Shown here: in pieces, positions 13,491 to 25,917 of the stretch | Layout: each line of letters opens with the position of its first letter | Numbering within the stretch: the first letter of the stretch is position 1 | Origin: Gadus chalcogrammus | Taxonomy: Eukaryota; Chordata; Actinopteri; Gadiformes; Gadidae | Length of the DNA stretch: 64,000 nucleotides | Assembly: GCF_026213295.1 (NCBI RefSeq) | Contig: NC_079425.1 | Location: forward strand, 12,527,821 to 12,591,820 | Direction of reading: 5' to 3' | The notes under the pieces: generated by a model | Databases searched by the model: none | What the model saw: the letters and a program-made list of their open reading frames with translations, nothing else | Told to the model about the DNA's origin: nothing | Made by a program: the position numbers and the translations under genes

Positions 13491-13814
13491 AAAATGTTAG
13501 ACAATGTGATTTGTCGAGCAGAGGCCGCATGTGTTATTTAAAGTGAGAACGTGCCGGGATGGTTGGGGTGGCAATGAATATTTTCTCAGGATAAACGGAG
13601 CGTGTATGGAGGTGGTGAACACGCAACACAAAACATCTGTACCTGCTGTTTTAAGAGTAAATATGTTGTGTGAGCAGGTGGCAGTCTCTCCCAATGTAGC
13701 ATGACCAAGAGCAACACGTAGAGCCTTTTACGAATCGCTACTGGAATAGCTGGAAAACATTCTTGGTGCAGATCTGCATGTATATTATGCTATTGTGTGT
13801 TTTCATCTCCTGCT

Positions 13815-13886
13815 TGTGTATGTGTTTGTGTGTGTGTGTGTGTGTGTTCGTGCGTGCGTGTGTGTGTGTGTCTGTGCCTTTATGAA

Positions 13887-13949
<63 letters not shown>
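13815..13949 (+). repeat. (TG)n microsatellite
   Basis: TG repeats with TCGTGCGTGCG and CTTTATGAA interruptions, pure at the 3' end. Confidence 0.9.
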
Positions 13950-13955
<6 letters not shown>

Positions 13956-14269
13956 CTTTTTTTCCTGCTTGTGTGTGATTATCTTATATCCTGCCTATGG
14001 GAATACCTGTATGTGTGTGCCTGTGTGTTGTGGCAGAATGCAGATTTTGTTAACAACTGTGATTTATTGATTACAACCAGACTAGAGATGAGCAGTCTGA
14101 GTTATACCACAAATACAGTAGTGTCTACTCCCCAAAGTATTTTTTATTATGCTCTGTTGTATATGCTACTATTATGTATTATATAAGATATTACACTCAG
14201 AAGTAGACTCATTACTTATATGAATATTATCACCAACTGTAAAACACTGTTGTAAAACTATGTACAACT

Positions 14270-14470
14270 GTAATACTATAGAACCGTCTGTAGTGACTTG
14301 ACTATAATGTAGTAATTTCTGAGGTACTAGACTATAATACTGTAGTACTAAACCACAGGACTATAGTAGTAGACTATAATACTGTAGCACTGGACTATAA
14401 CACTGCAGCATAAGACTACAATACTGTAGTACTGTCTAAAGATCTACTATAAAATATTGCAGTACTGTCT
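14270..14470 (+). repeat. Degenerate ~21-bp minisatellite, self-complementary
   Basis: ACTATAATACTGTAGTACTA-type units repeated about eight times. GTAGTACTA and TAGTACTAC make the units partly palindromic. Confidence 0.6.
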
Positions 14471-14689
14471 GTTTGAGAAGCGGGTGTTCTGACGAGGCGT
14501 CACCCACAGGGGCTGATGTTTCCCCCGAGGTTGACAGGATATCACACGTTAAAAGGTGCCACCGCCCTGGAAGGTACTGTGCAGTGCAGCGCCAAAATAC
14601 GAAGGCAGAGGAGAGAAGACATGTTATGGAAAAACAACCATGAAGTTGAATCTTGAGTGTATTAAGGCAGAGCTGACAGTTGGTATCGT

Positions 14690-14835
14690 GTATCCAGGCA
14701 TATTTCAGTCCATTTTTTGTAACTTTATTGTTTTCAACTTTTATCTCTACTACTATTTACCGTTCTACTGTCCTGTGCTTGGTGATGTGGCACCCAGATT
14801 TTCCTTCTGGGATCAATAGAGTTCTTTTTTTTTAT
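14690..14835 (+). mobile_element. LINE 3' end (Rex1/L2-like), truncated
   Basis: TTCTGGGATCAATAGAGTTC followed by a T-rich run matches the teleost LINE terminus of the form GGGATCAATAAAGTTCT. The preceding TTATCTCTACTACTATTTAC and the sequence GGTGATGTGGCACCCAGATT also fit such 3' untranslated regions. No ORF2 sequence is recognised upstream. Confidence 0.5.
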
Positions 14836-15364
14836 CATATTCTGTCACATTGAACTTGTCTGTATTCCTCCCGAAATAATGTTTTGTCAAGGGGATTTTT
14901 TTTTTACCAAGAAACAACCAGGTACATGTTTGCTTTCATTCAGTCTTAGTTTCTTCTATCCTGGTATTGCAAAATGTGTTCATGTAGTTCTTAATTTTGC
15001 AGCACCAAATGAACCAATATCTGATCAAACATAGTATGCCTGCTGAAGAGTGACTCACTCTTGTGTAAACACAGTAACCACGTCGAGAAATGCAGGATCC
15101 AATGAGCTGAGAGCATATGTAGAGGAGTCTGTGTTGTTACTTATAGGGCAGATTATTCTCCACAGCTGCACGTTCCCTGTTTACCAGTAGATGGCAGAGC
15201 ATCTATGGCTTCTAAGGAGAGGGCAGAGCTAGGTAGAGTCATAATGTCAGAGAGAAAGAGATAGAGCGATTATAATGCCAAAGAGAATGTAAGGGAGACA
15301 CTAATTTAAAGACAGAAAATATAGTGAATGATCGACAAGGATGGAAAGTGACAGAAAGATAGAA

Positions 15365-15860
15365 TAGGAAAATAAGAGCATAGAGAGAGGTAGAAAGAGT
15401 GAGGTAGATGGAGAGCTATAGAGAGAGGTAGATAGAGCGAGGGAGATGGAGAACTATAGAGAGGTAGACAGAGAGAGGTTGATGGAGGGCTATAGAGATG
15501 TAGATAGAGAGTGGTAGATGGAGAGCTATTGAGAGATGCAGATAGAGAGGGGTAAATGGAGAGCTATAGAGCGGTTGATAGAGAGAGGTAGATGGTGAGC
15601 TATAGAGCAATGTAGATAGACAGAGGTAGATGGAGAGCACTATATATATATAGACAGAGAGAGAGAGAGAGACAGAGAGACAGAGAGACAGAGAGACAGA
15701 GAGAGACAGAGAGAGAGACAGAGAGAGCCAGAGAGGTAGATACAGAGCTATAGAGAGAGAAAGAGGGAGAGAGACAGAGAGCGAAAGAGAGAGGTATATG
15801 GAGAGCTAGAGAGATAAATAGTGCGAGGTAGATGTAGAGCTATAGAGAGAGCAGGGTGTG
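15365..15860 (+). repeat. Degenerate ~36-bp purine-rich minisatellite with GACAGA core
   Basis: About a dozen units with GAGAGCTATAGAGAGAGGTA and GATAGAGAG-GGTAGATG. A GACAGAGAGA microsatellite at 15650-15745 interrupts them. Confidence 0.75.
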
Positions 15861-15995
15861 TTTAGCTGGTTGACGCGGTTGCTGCTCAGGCGTAGAGTGG
15901 AGACTCTGAGGAGATCTTCTCACACCAGGTGTCAGACCACGCATGCTCCAGCATCGTGGTTAGGGGAGCGATGGATTACACTCTAGGCACGTGGC

Positions 15996-16058
15996 ATGTG
16001 TGTGTGTGTCTGTGCATATTTGTGCGTGTTTTTGTGTCGGTGGTTATGTGTCTGTGCA

Positions 16059-16116
<58 letters not shown>

Positions 16117-16200
16117 TGTGTTAGTGTGAGTGTGTATCTGTTTATGTATGTGTGTGCGTGTGTGTGTGTGTCTGTATGTGTGTGTGTTCATGTGTGTGTG
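15996..16200 (+). repeat. (TG)n microsatellite
   Basis: TG repeats, pure at about 16063-16111, with degenerate flanks. Confidence 0.92.
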
Positions 16201-16393
16201 GAATGCTCCAGCAGGTGGGCTTCCAGTGTGACTCTCGTCTAGTGTCGGTGCGCTGGACGGAGTGTTAGACACCCTGCAGTACGTCGCGCTGTGACAGGAG
16301 TGCATGTAGAATATCTATTTCTCTCAGAGGGGGCTGCACAAACATGCAACACTTATATAAAGGTGTATATATATATATGCCTGTATACATGTC

Positions 16394-16437
16394 GATATGA
16401 TAATACATATATATATATCGATATATATTATCATATC
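16394..16437. repeat. 44-bp AT-rich inverted repeat
   Basis: GATATGATAATA (16394-16405) is perfectly complementary to TATTATCATATC (16426-16437). The centre is mostly TA repeats with an ATCGAT. Confidence 0.8.
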
Positions 16438-16439
16438 TA

Positions 16440-17064
16440 CACAGCAAACCAGCCAGACTATTCACTAATATAAAATGGTCGATCATCTATAGTTTAAAAT
16501 GTAGCATACGCTTTATCTGCACCTTGTTGATTGGTGATTCACACATAGATTATTTTCTGTCTTGTTGCTTGTTGGTGTGAATCAGTGGTTGTTTTTATAG
16601 AAATTGGGAAGGCAAAAAAGGTGTGTAACACGTATTTATAGATAGCAACCTATTGGGTTTTTGTTGGGTCTGGTGGTGCGTCTGCGTCTGGTCTCCACAC
16701 CCGTCAACATGGAGACAAAGACGACCAAAGAAACATAACCCAAGAGAAGGGTTTTGCAATGGAACCAGAGCAGCATGGTGCGTACTGCCCATACTGTGCA
16801 ACATCACAATCTGAATCAACCTCTGTTGGAGTGGAGCCTGTAATCTGGAAGTGGTGTGAGTTGTAAGACCATTCTGGAGAGAGGGAGGGAGAGAGGATAG
16901 AGAGAGAGAAGAATAGTGGGAGAGAGGATAGGGAGAGGCTGTGGTTTATGTTTAAATTCTCCCCCAAATTCTACACTCAACACTTGATTGCCATTTCAAC
17001 AAATGTATTGTTATTAGTTTTCTCATGGCATTTAAGAAACAGACACATACAATTACAGATGCAC
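16440..17064. other. Unique non-coding sequence
   Basis: A purine-rich patch at 16868-16935 (GAGAGGATAGAGAGAG); otherwise nothing recognised. Confidence 0.45.
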
Positions 17065-17148
17065 ACACGCACGCACGCACGCACACACACACGCACGCAC
17101 GCACGCACGCACGCACGCGCGCGCGCGCGCGCACACATACATACAGCA
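17065..17148 (+). repeat. (ACGC)n-(GC)n-(AC)n tract
   Basis: Alternating purine-pyrimidine tract including a (CG)9-10 core near 17117-17134. It is among the strongest Z-DNA-prone sequences in the window. Confidence 0.9.
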
Positions 17149-17440
17149 CATAGTTAAAAGGCATTCAATTATCTAGACCTTTACAGAATAAGTGCTTGCT
17201 AATGATTGCTAATGATTGCTTGCTAGACCCTTTCCTTTCCTGTAATGTGTATGTGCTGCTATTTACAAGGCACATTTCCAGCATGTTTGGGTTTGGGTCC
17301 ACTTCTTGGCCAGGCAGCACTGGAGCAGAGAGAGGTGATGATGGTGGCTATCTGCCATGCTAGCCTTCGTAATGTGTGGTTTACTATGGTGAGCTGGGCT
17401 AAACACTGGTCATCCGCCTGCAGGCTAATGCCAAACTGAA

Positions 17441-17454
17441 CAACACACACAGAC

Positions 17455-17495
<41 letters not shown>

Positions 17496-17775
17496 AACAC
17501 ACACACACACATAAAGACACACACACACACACACACATGCACACATACACGTATGCACACACACAAACACACTGGTATATGAGCACACACAAACATACAG
17601 ACGCATGCACACACACACACACACGCACACACACATGAATCAAACAAATTGACATGGACAGATACATGCACACACAAAAACATATAGGCCCAAGTCCCCA
17701 AACAGACACAAACACACAGACAGCCATATACACACTGGCGAATGCACCCACATTCTGACAAACACACACATACAC
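17441..17775 (+). repeat. (AC)n-rich degenerate microsatellite
   Basis: AC repeats with many interruptions over 330 bp; pure at 17461-17492. Confidence 0.9.
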
Positions 17776-18499
17776 ATTTCTACTTTTGCATTTAGTTGAA
17801 TGTCAGCTAGATTTTCTATTTTCCCTCGGCTCTTTCTCTGCCACCCGCTCCTGTTACCGAATCGATTTAATACCATCTTGTCTAATTAATAACGCTGCCA
17901 GACAGACGGGAGGTGACGCCTCTTAACTTTGTTGAGCAAAGGTTTCTACACACTGTCAGTCTGTGATGTGACGTGTCCTTTATCACAGGAGCCCAACTGA
18001 CATTTCTCCTGGAAGAAGAACCAGGTCTTAAAGCTGCTTCAAACCGCTGAATATCTCTCCCTGGAGGAACTGCTGCTGACCGTGTGTATCATTATTGAGC
18101 TGATCCCATTCATTAAGATAAAATAAGACTTTATTAATCCCAGGCGGCGAATCCTGTATGAACGTACCGGTTAAAAAGAGATAAGAAAAATACATTCAAA
18201 AAAAATGTAATCACCAAACATAATGACAAAATATGTCAATAAGAGGTAGTGCGTGGTTGAGCTGTCATTGGTTTCGCTGACCCAGACAGATCTGAGAGCC
18301 TTTCTAGTTCAAAGTAATTGTGCGTTTCAGTCAATGCAAGGCTTGAGTTCCCAGCTGCTAAGGGATGTAAGAACCAGGACGACTCATGCCACGTCTCATT
18401 GAAACACAGCGAGACCCCGGCCAGATCCCAGCAACACGTGTTCCACCGCCTGCCCTCACGATTCAACTCACCACTACAATCCTCCAAGATAGTCTGTTC
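17776..18499. other. Unique non-coding sequence around a LINE end
   Basis: Contains the LINE terminus at 18108-18165; the rest is unrecognised. Confidence 0.45.
18108..18165 (-). mobile_element. LINE 3' end fragment
   Basis: On the + strand TAAAATAAGACTTTATTAAT precedes CCCAGGCGGCGAATCC; the reverse complement reads CCTGGGATTAATAAAGTCTT, the usual terminus of fish Rex/L2-like LINEs. Only the terminal few dozen bases are recognisable. Confidence 0.5.
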
Positions 18500-18635
18500 A
18501 CTTGTTCTGTCAGACGATCACCTCCTCTCTCTCTCCATCTCCCGCTCTTCTTTCCCTCACTTTCCCTCCCTCTCTCCCTTCCCCGTCCTTCTCTCCTTCC
18601 CTCTCTCTCCGTCTCTCTCTCCTTCCCTCTTGTTT
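18500..18635 (+). repeat. CT-rich degenerate tract
   Basis: CTCTCCCTT-type pyrimidine stretches without a strict period. Confidence 0.6.
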
Positions 18636-18941
18636 AATAGAATGTGGCATGCTTCCGGACCGGTTCTAAAATATATAATGAGGTCATTTGCATGAGACTG
18701 CAGAACGTCTGACCTTTGCTTTTGCCCATAATTACAGTAAAGCCTGCGTGTGTCTGTCATCAGTGGCCGCCGTGCGGGGCTCGGAGCCGGGGAAAGGTTA
18801 GCCGTTACACTGCTGCTGTCTAGGGCTTAAGAGAGGGACACACGGCCAAATGTCATTAGAGAGCCAGGAGAAGACCCTCCTCATCTAGGGCTGGAAACGC
18901 AATCAGGGGGCTGCTGAGGAACTGCTGGCTGGGGCTGGCGC

Positions 18942-19088
<147 letters not shown>

Positions 19089-19246
19089 GTGTGTGTGCCT
19101 GTGAGCCAGTGCTGTGTGGAAAAAAAAAAAAGAACAAGAGATGCAAAGAGTGAGAGAAAGAAGTGAAGTGCATAGTGGGTGTGTGTCTGTGTGTGTGTGT
19201 GTCTTTGTTCATGCTTGTGAAATTGAAACAGACAGATGGAGGGAGG

Positions 19247-20430
<1,184 letters not shown>

Positions 20431-20574
20431 TTGGGAAGGCTGATGAGGGGAGGTTTAAGGAATAGTGGACTTTAAGAGACTCTGGGCTCAAAAGTGACTT
20501 ACCTGTTACTCCCGATGTTCCTTATCGTTTCTTACTTCTTAAAGTGGCCTTTTGGGGACATTAGCCTTCAGAGG

Positions 20575-21050
20575 ACTTAGTGGGGGAGGGGCTTGAGGGG
20601 ATAGTACACTTGATAGTGGGTTTTAGGGGACAGTGGGCTTTAGGGGACAGTTTGCTTCAGGGGCTAGTGTACATATGAGGACAGTAGGTTTTAGGGGACA
20701 ACAGGCTTAAGACTACAGTGTACTTATGAAGACAGTGGGTTTCAGGGGTTGGTGGGCTTCAGGGGACAGTACGTATGAGCACAGTGGGCTTTAGGGAACT
20801 GTGGGCTTTAGGGGACAGTGGGTTTTAGGGGATAGTGGGCTTTAGGGTACAATGGGTTTTAGGGGACAGTGGGCTTAAGGGAAAAATGAGCTGTAGGGGA
20901 AGACTGTTTTAGGGGACAGTGGGTTTTAAGGGACAGTGTACTTATTTGGACAGTGGGTTTTGGGGGAAAGTGGGCTTTAGGGGACAGTTTACTTATGGGC
21001 ACAGTAAACATATGGGATAGTGGCTTTTAGGGGTCAGTGGGCAGTGCGCT
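20575..21050 (+). repeat. G-rich minisatellite, ~17-bp unit, directly upstream of the exon
   Basis: Degenerate tandem copies of GGGCTTTAGGGGACAGT, with variants carrying GGTTTTAGGGG, TGTACTTATG and similar. The array starts near 20575 and runs to about 40 bp from the exon acceptor. Weaker copies such as CTTTAAGAGACTCTGGGC are seen from about 20430. The + strand (the sense strand of the transcript) carries dozens of GGG/GGGG runs, so intronic RNA G-quadruplexes and hnRNP H/F-type G-run binding are possible. That functional reading is inference. Confidence 0.85.
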
Positions 21051-21067
21051 AACGTCGGTCACTGGCT

Positions 21068-21088
21068 TGTGTGCTCTCTTGGTTCTAG
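21068..21088 (+). promoter_or_regulatory. 3' splice site (acceptor) of the protocadherin exon
   Basis: A pyrimidine-biased stretch ends in TTCTAG immediately before the conserved coding sequence. The tract is short and interrupted by G's, so it looks of moderate strength. It begins about 20-40 nt after the end of a G-rich minisatellite, leaving little room for a branch point outside the array. Confidence 0.75.
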
Positions 21089-21284
21089 TCTCAGCGGCGA
21101 GTCACGTTCCACCTCCCCGATGGCTCCCAGGAGAGCTGCAGTGACAGTGGTCTGGGAGAGCAGGAGCCCTCTGGTTCCCTCCTCACACATCCTCTCCCTC
21201 TGGTGCAGGCTCACGACCAGCTCTACGACCAGGCCTCGCCCGACAAGAGGACCGAAGCCGACGGCAACTCTGACCCCAACTCTG
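21089..21284 (+). CDS. pcdh9: Internal coding exon of a delta-1 protocadherin (PCDH9-like), cytoplasmic domain
   Basis: Delta-1 protocadherins are single-pass cadherin-superfamily adhesion proteins of neurons; this exon encodes part of the intracellular tail. Reading from 21089 in phase 0 gives 65 codons plus one base. It begins [20 protein letters not shown], continues with an acidic/Ser-rich stretch, and ends [19 protein letters not shown] (21095-21109) is the CM3 motif of PCDH1/7/9/11, known as a protein phosphatase 1 alpha docking site. The middle HPLPLVQ and [20 protein letters not shown] segments resemble PCDH9 more than PCDH11 or PCDH7 from memory. The 5' boundary is a pyrimidine-rich TGTGCTCTCTTGGTTCTAG acceptor; CAG at 21092-21094 is an in-frame alternative two codons shorter. 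The 3' boundary is G|GTAAAG, phase 1, which would complete an Asp codon in the next exon. No stop, start or neighbouring exon is seen. Family assignment is strong; the paralogue is less certain. Confidence 0.88.
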
Positions 21285-21290
21285 GTAAAG
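21285..21290 (+). promoter_or_regulatory. 5' splice site (donor) of the protocadherin exon
   Basis: GTAAAG follows the last coding base at 21284. Reading on into GTAAAG would add [12 protein letters not shown] sequence unlike the family, which supports splicing here in phase 1. Confidence 0.8.
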
Positions 21291-21374
21291 TGCTGCTTTT
21301 GCTAATCCTACACATGGTTTCCTTTTTCCTCTCTGTTGTCTGTCAATCCATGGCTGTTCTCTTCACTGAAACCT

Positions 21375-21627
21375 GTCCTAACTATATCATACAGAAGCTT
21401 TTATCTTTAGCCAGAGTCAATGTACGCTTTCCACGGGCCCCAGTGGGTTTCAGATCCCTAACCCCGGCCGTGTAAGTGGCGTGCTCCTCCACTCGAGCTA
21501 AACAGGGCATCAAACCCCCTAACCCCAGGATTGAAATGTCATGCTTCCAGTGGGTGGGGGTTAGATGGGGTTAGTCAAAACCCCTAACCATGGCAGTGTT
21601 AATGCCTCACTCTACCAGAGGAGCACC
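21375..21627 (-). mobile_element. tRNA-derived SINE with three tandem tRNA-like heads
   Basis: Read on the minus strand from 21627 downward, three related ~62-bp tRNA-like units follow one another. Their B-box-like cores lie at 21589-21569, 21524-21505 and 21464-21444, all of the form GGTTAGGGGTTTTGA followed by CCC. Unit 3 also has an A-box-like TAGCTCGAGTGG (about 21501-21490) and an anticodon-arm-like GCACGCCACTTACACGGC. After unit 3 comes a short body and then a tail, CTAAAGATAAAAGCTTCTG (21406-21388), a variant of the teleost retroposon 3' tail GCTTTGGATAAAAGCGTCTG. Heads plus tail in the right order make a SINE very likely. It lies antisense within the intron, about 90 bp after the exon donor. 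The family name is not known to me. Confidence 0.65.
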
Positions 21628-24124
21628 ATGCACATTGTTTTCAAAATCCAGCTTTCCAACTTTTTCCTTTATTTCTCTTATTTTTCTTAGTTGTACGCTT
21701 GTGTGTGTGTGTGGGTGTGTGCATGTGCGTGCGTGTTGGGATCCTGACAGCGATAAGACATGACAGAAGCTCCTGTTTGTGTATTTGCTTCATCAGGAGG
21801 ATGTAGATGAGAGCAGCTTCTTCGACAAACCCAAAAGTTGTGCTCTGCGGCATCGATGCTCGCACCACTTAAGAGAAAGCGATGGTCGCTGGTAAACAAC
21901 CGCCGCATGGAATAAAACGCAGGGAATATCATTTAATGTAGAGCCAGTTGATCTCTCAAGTAGGTTCCAGGGGGAGACGTGAGCGGGTCATCTCTCTCCC
22001 AGTTAATCAGCACGCCGCACCGGTCCCTCCCATGATGCACCTGGCTCCCCTCGGCCCCTCACCTATTTGTGAAGCTCATTTGATTTATTTAGCCGTGATT
22101 TCCCAGTTGGGGGCCCTGGTGCTCGGCTGAAGATGTTAACTCTCCAGCATTTCTGGTGGGAATGCACTCGTCGCCCCACTTTTCTCATTTTGTCATTAAG
22201 AGGTGAAGCAAGGAGGAGGCGGTGGTGGTGCAGGATGAGCTGGGAGGTCGAAGGAGTCTGCTAGCATGGCACACGTGTCACAATAAAGTTTTTACTGAAG
22301 TTTCATAAAGATATCATACAAAATGTTAGGTTTTAGATGTGCAGAATGTGTATGGATGGATGACTCTTCAGCTTTGTTAAAATTCTGATTCACGATTATG
22401 AATTTTGAATCAGCATTCAACATAAAAGATAGACGAAAGATGTACAGGGAACATACCACTGACTCTGTTGTCTCAGATACAAAAAAATGTGTGAGTTGAT
22501 TATCTTTTTTTTTTTTTCACTTTATGAAGACACAATTACATGCAATAACAACTGAAAGCCCAGATGACTAATTTTCTATTTTCTGCGATTAAATAGTTTT
22601 TCAGCAGCTGCTCTGCAGTAACCATACTATCTTTCTGAGGGCAGTATTTGAATAAACCTTGGGTCACAAACAGATGGGAACCATCGTCATCTTCATACAT
22701 ATGTAGCTCAGGTCATCTTGGACTGAGCCAGAGTCTTTATGAGAGGTGGATAAACATGTCTTAGCAAGAAGGGTGTGAATTAAGAATACAGAACGTTCTC
22801 TGCGTTGTCACTAACCTCCTTGGCACTTGACCCCACTTTCACACGCCAACATTTAATCAAAACAACTTTTTTTGCCCCTTAACTGTTACTAACTTTCAAA
22901 AGAATATAGCAAAAGTTATGAGCGAGGTGGTTTCATTGGCATCATCCTACGTGCGTTCTCTCTTTTTTCTTAGCTTTTGAGGACAAAGATAAGTCTTTTT
23001 TTCCCTCTGTTAGAGCAATACCGTTATATAAGTAACATTTATTTCTGTTATTATTCTTACATTGCGTTCTGACGATATCCCATCTTGCATATTGCATCTT
23101 GGGGAAAAAAAACAAAAATGAAATGTATTCATGTTTGTTTTGGGGCTCTTGTGACTGGAAGATCAAAGCAGAGTTATGTCTAAACTTAGGATGATCGTCT
23201 TGTCTGACTTTCTGTGAGCTTATACACTTCTTCAAAGAGTATTCTCAAATCACAGTCTAACGATCATTCAACAAAAGGCCCTGTCATGTCTGGTTCTATA
23301 CAGTAAGATCTTTGTTTGGACATCATTGAGATAAGCTGTATCTGTGAATACTCTCCGATGAATAGATTCATTACAGCTTATGAGATACAGTAAATTGCAA
23401 TTGCTAGATATGGGGGCTGTGGTCGCACAGGAGTGTTCTTTAACTGTAGAGCTAGACAGACTTGGGAGCTGTAAAACAAATCTCTCGCCAACCTGTTTTG
23501 ATTCTTCAACAAACTTTTCTTTGCCGGTTGTGTCTGTAAGTACAGAGAGGAAAACAGGAGTTAATAGACATAAACACGGTTACAAATTGCGTCTTCCTTT
23601 CCATTCAATATGTTTCATCGCTGGCATTAAAGTATTAAAGTAGTCTTTAATAGGCATCCCTGTGATTGTGGCTTCGCATTACTAAGAAAGTCCAAGACAA
23701 TCTATCTTCCAGGAAACCTCACTGTAACTAAGCGTTACAGATAAAAGCCATTACAAGTTGCCGTTCCTAAAGTAAAGAGGAGATTTGCCGCCATTAGGAA
23801 AACACATTGTGAGCCTGTTGGAACACGCAGCAGAGAATACACCATAGGATGTCAAATCGAAGCAAAGGATGTTGAAGGGAGGTTAGCGAAATGTAGCACT
23901 TAAAAACAATGACAGATGGAGCCTTTTGAATGTTAATTCAAGGATTCTGTTGCCTTCTATGGCAGATGTAGGATTTACTGTGTGTTGTACTGGATCAAAT
24001 ACGACACAGGAGCAATAGAACCTGGGGAACAAAGCTCACATTTAGCTGATGAATAGAGCAGAAAAACTCATTAATATCACAAGGGAAAGACTTCCACTTA
24101 TGCTGTATAAGCTCTCCTACACCA
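21628..24124. other. Unique intron sequence downstream of the exon
   Basis: A small GT patch at 21700-21735. 21930-22140 is GC-moderate and repeat-free (AGCTCATTTGATTTATTTAG). No further protocadherin exon is detected. Confidence 0.5.
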
Positions 24125-24182
24125 CAGGCACACAACACACATGCAAACACACACACAAATGCACAAACAAACGAACCCAGGA

Positions 24183-24296
<114 letters not shown>

Positions 24297-24451
24297 GCAT
24301 ACATGCTCACCAATGTGTGACAGAGAAGAATGGCATGAATGGGGAAGATAAATAAGTCTGTCTCATGTGTTTGTGATCAACATGTTCCCAGGACATGACT
24401 CTGCCCAGCGGAGACCTCTCCCTGTCCTCCCTGATTACTGCTGATCACCAT

Positions 24452-24946
24452 GAGGGCTGGTTAGAACAGCGAGAGGTGGAGGGCTGGTTAGAACAGCGAG
24501 AGGTGGAGGGCTGGTTAGAACAGCGAGAGGTGGAGGGCTGGTTAGAACACCGGGAGGTGGAGGGCTGGTTAGAACAGCGAGAGGTGGAGGGCTGGTTAGA
24601 ACAGCGAGAGGTGGAGGGCTGGTTAGAACAGCGAGAGGTGGAGGGCTGGTTAGAACAGCGAGAGGTGGAGGGCTGGTTAGAACACCGGGAGGTGGAGGGC
24701 TGGTTAGAACACCGGGAGGTGGAGGGCTGGTTAGAACACCGGGAGGTGGAGGGCTGGTTATAACACCGGGAGGTGGAGGGCTGGTTAGAACACCGGGAGG
24801 TGGAGGGCTGGTTATAACACCGGGAGGTGGAGGGCTGGTTAGAACACCGGGAGGTGGAGGGCTGGTTAGAACACCGGGAGGTGGAGGGCTGGTTAGAACA
24901 CCGGGAGGTGGAGGGCTGGTTAGAACACCAGGAGGGCTGGTTAGAT
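24452..24946 (+). repeat. 27-bp VNTR, ~18 copies, two unit types
   Basis: Near-identical 27-bp units each contain GAGGGCTGGTTAGAACA. Type A continues GCGAGAGGTG and type B continues CCGGGAGGTG. The order is A A A B A A A A, then B to the end, with two B units (12th and 14th) carrying TTATAAC in place of TTAGAAC. Because 27 is a multiple of three, frames stay open (EGWLEQREV on +, SPPPPGVLT on minus). The + frame is closed by the TAA in the 12th unit. Confidence 0.93.
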
Positions 24947-24949
24947 CTG

Positions 24950-25755
24950 TAGATCTAGGTGCAGATCTGCTCGCAGGATGCTGACGTGTGCGGGAACAGG
25001 AGGTCAGCATAATGACAGAACGAAGAGGGACAGGAGCACATGTTACATATCTTGATGTTTGACTGGTTATGGGAAGGGATTTGTAATTTGTCCAGAACAT
25101 TTTGTGATTTATACTCTGAGCCTCATTCTTCAAAGTTTGTGTTGTTGGCTGGTAAAGGATAAATAAAAAAATCGTAAATAAATGGGATCATAAATTATTA
25201 CGTTTTATCACATTAAGTAAATAAACAAAACAAACAATGAAACATTTTATTCATTGTAAATGACTCAAATGAATGATACAAGGCGTGATAGCACTCTGCA
25301 CTGAGTGATGACACTGAGTTTATTGTTTATCTGCAGAGTGGAGATGAAATTAATCAGTTTTATCAACAAGGTATTAAGGTTCTTGTCAGTGCTACATTCA
25401 ACAGTTTTATGTAAATCTATTGGTTCAGGTGTATTAATTAATCCACCAAAAGAGAGTATCCTGCAATCACTGACCTAAATGGTTATAAATATTTAAATGA
25501 AACGTGATATTAATAATGCCTTGCTGATATAGCAGCGGTGTTGATTAATGCTGCATAAAAATGGACCTTATGGCGAAAGAAGGTAGTCATTAGCCAATCG
25601 TTTCACAAGTAAGTAAGTAAGTCAACTAAGATTAATGTCATTTTATTCAAAACATTGAAGCGTAAAAGTTTTCATGCTCATACATATTCACAGTTATCTC
25701 TCTTTTTACTGGTATATAAAATAAATACTGTCTGATACTAAGTAAGCATTCCCCC

Positions 25756-25759
<4 letters not shown>
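24950..25759. other. AT-rich unique intron sequence
   Basis: AAGTAAGTAAGTAAGTC at about 25608; otherwise no recognisable element. Confidence 0.5.
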
Positions 25760-25807
<48 letters not shown>

Positions 25808-25821
25808 GGTGTGTGTGTGTG

Positions 25822-25911
<90 letters not shown>
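25760..25911 (+). repeat. (GT)n microsatellite
   Basis: GT repeats with GGGG and TGGTG interruptions. Confidence 0.93.
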
Positions 25912-25917
25912 GCTGTG

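Noticed and set aside
20575..21050. Interstitial telomere repeat (TTAGGG-like)
   Set aside because: The TTTAGGGG motif recurs every ~17 bp, not 6 bp, and is part of a longer unit.
21069..21305. 78-codon + strand ORF over the protocadherin exon
   Set aside because: Wrong frame; the conserved [19 protein letters not shown] protein is in the frame beginning at 21089.
21436..21627. Functional tRNA gene cluster
   Set aside because: The three tRNA-like units have poor acceptor/anticodon stems and degenerate B boxes and lead into a SINE tail, so they are retroposon heads.
24395..24763. Exon-like start (CCCAG acceptor, MTLPSGDLSLSS...) running into the 27-bp VNTR
   Set aside because: No similarity to a known protein. 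The frame is kept open only by the 27-bp unit and is closed by unit 12.
24452..24946. CRISPR-like array
   Set aside because: Units are contiguous with no spacers, in a eukaryotic genome, and no cas genes are present. The same applies to the 23-bp and 20-bp arrays.
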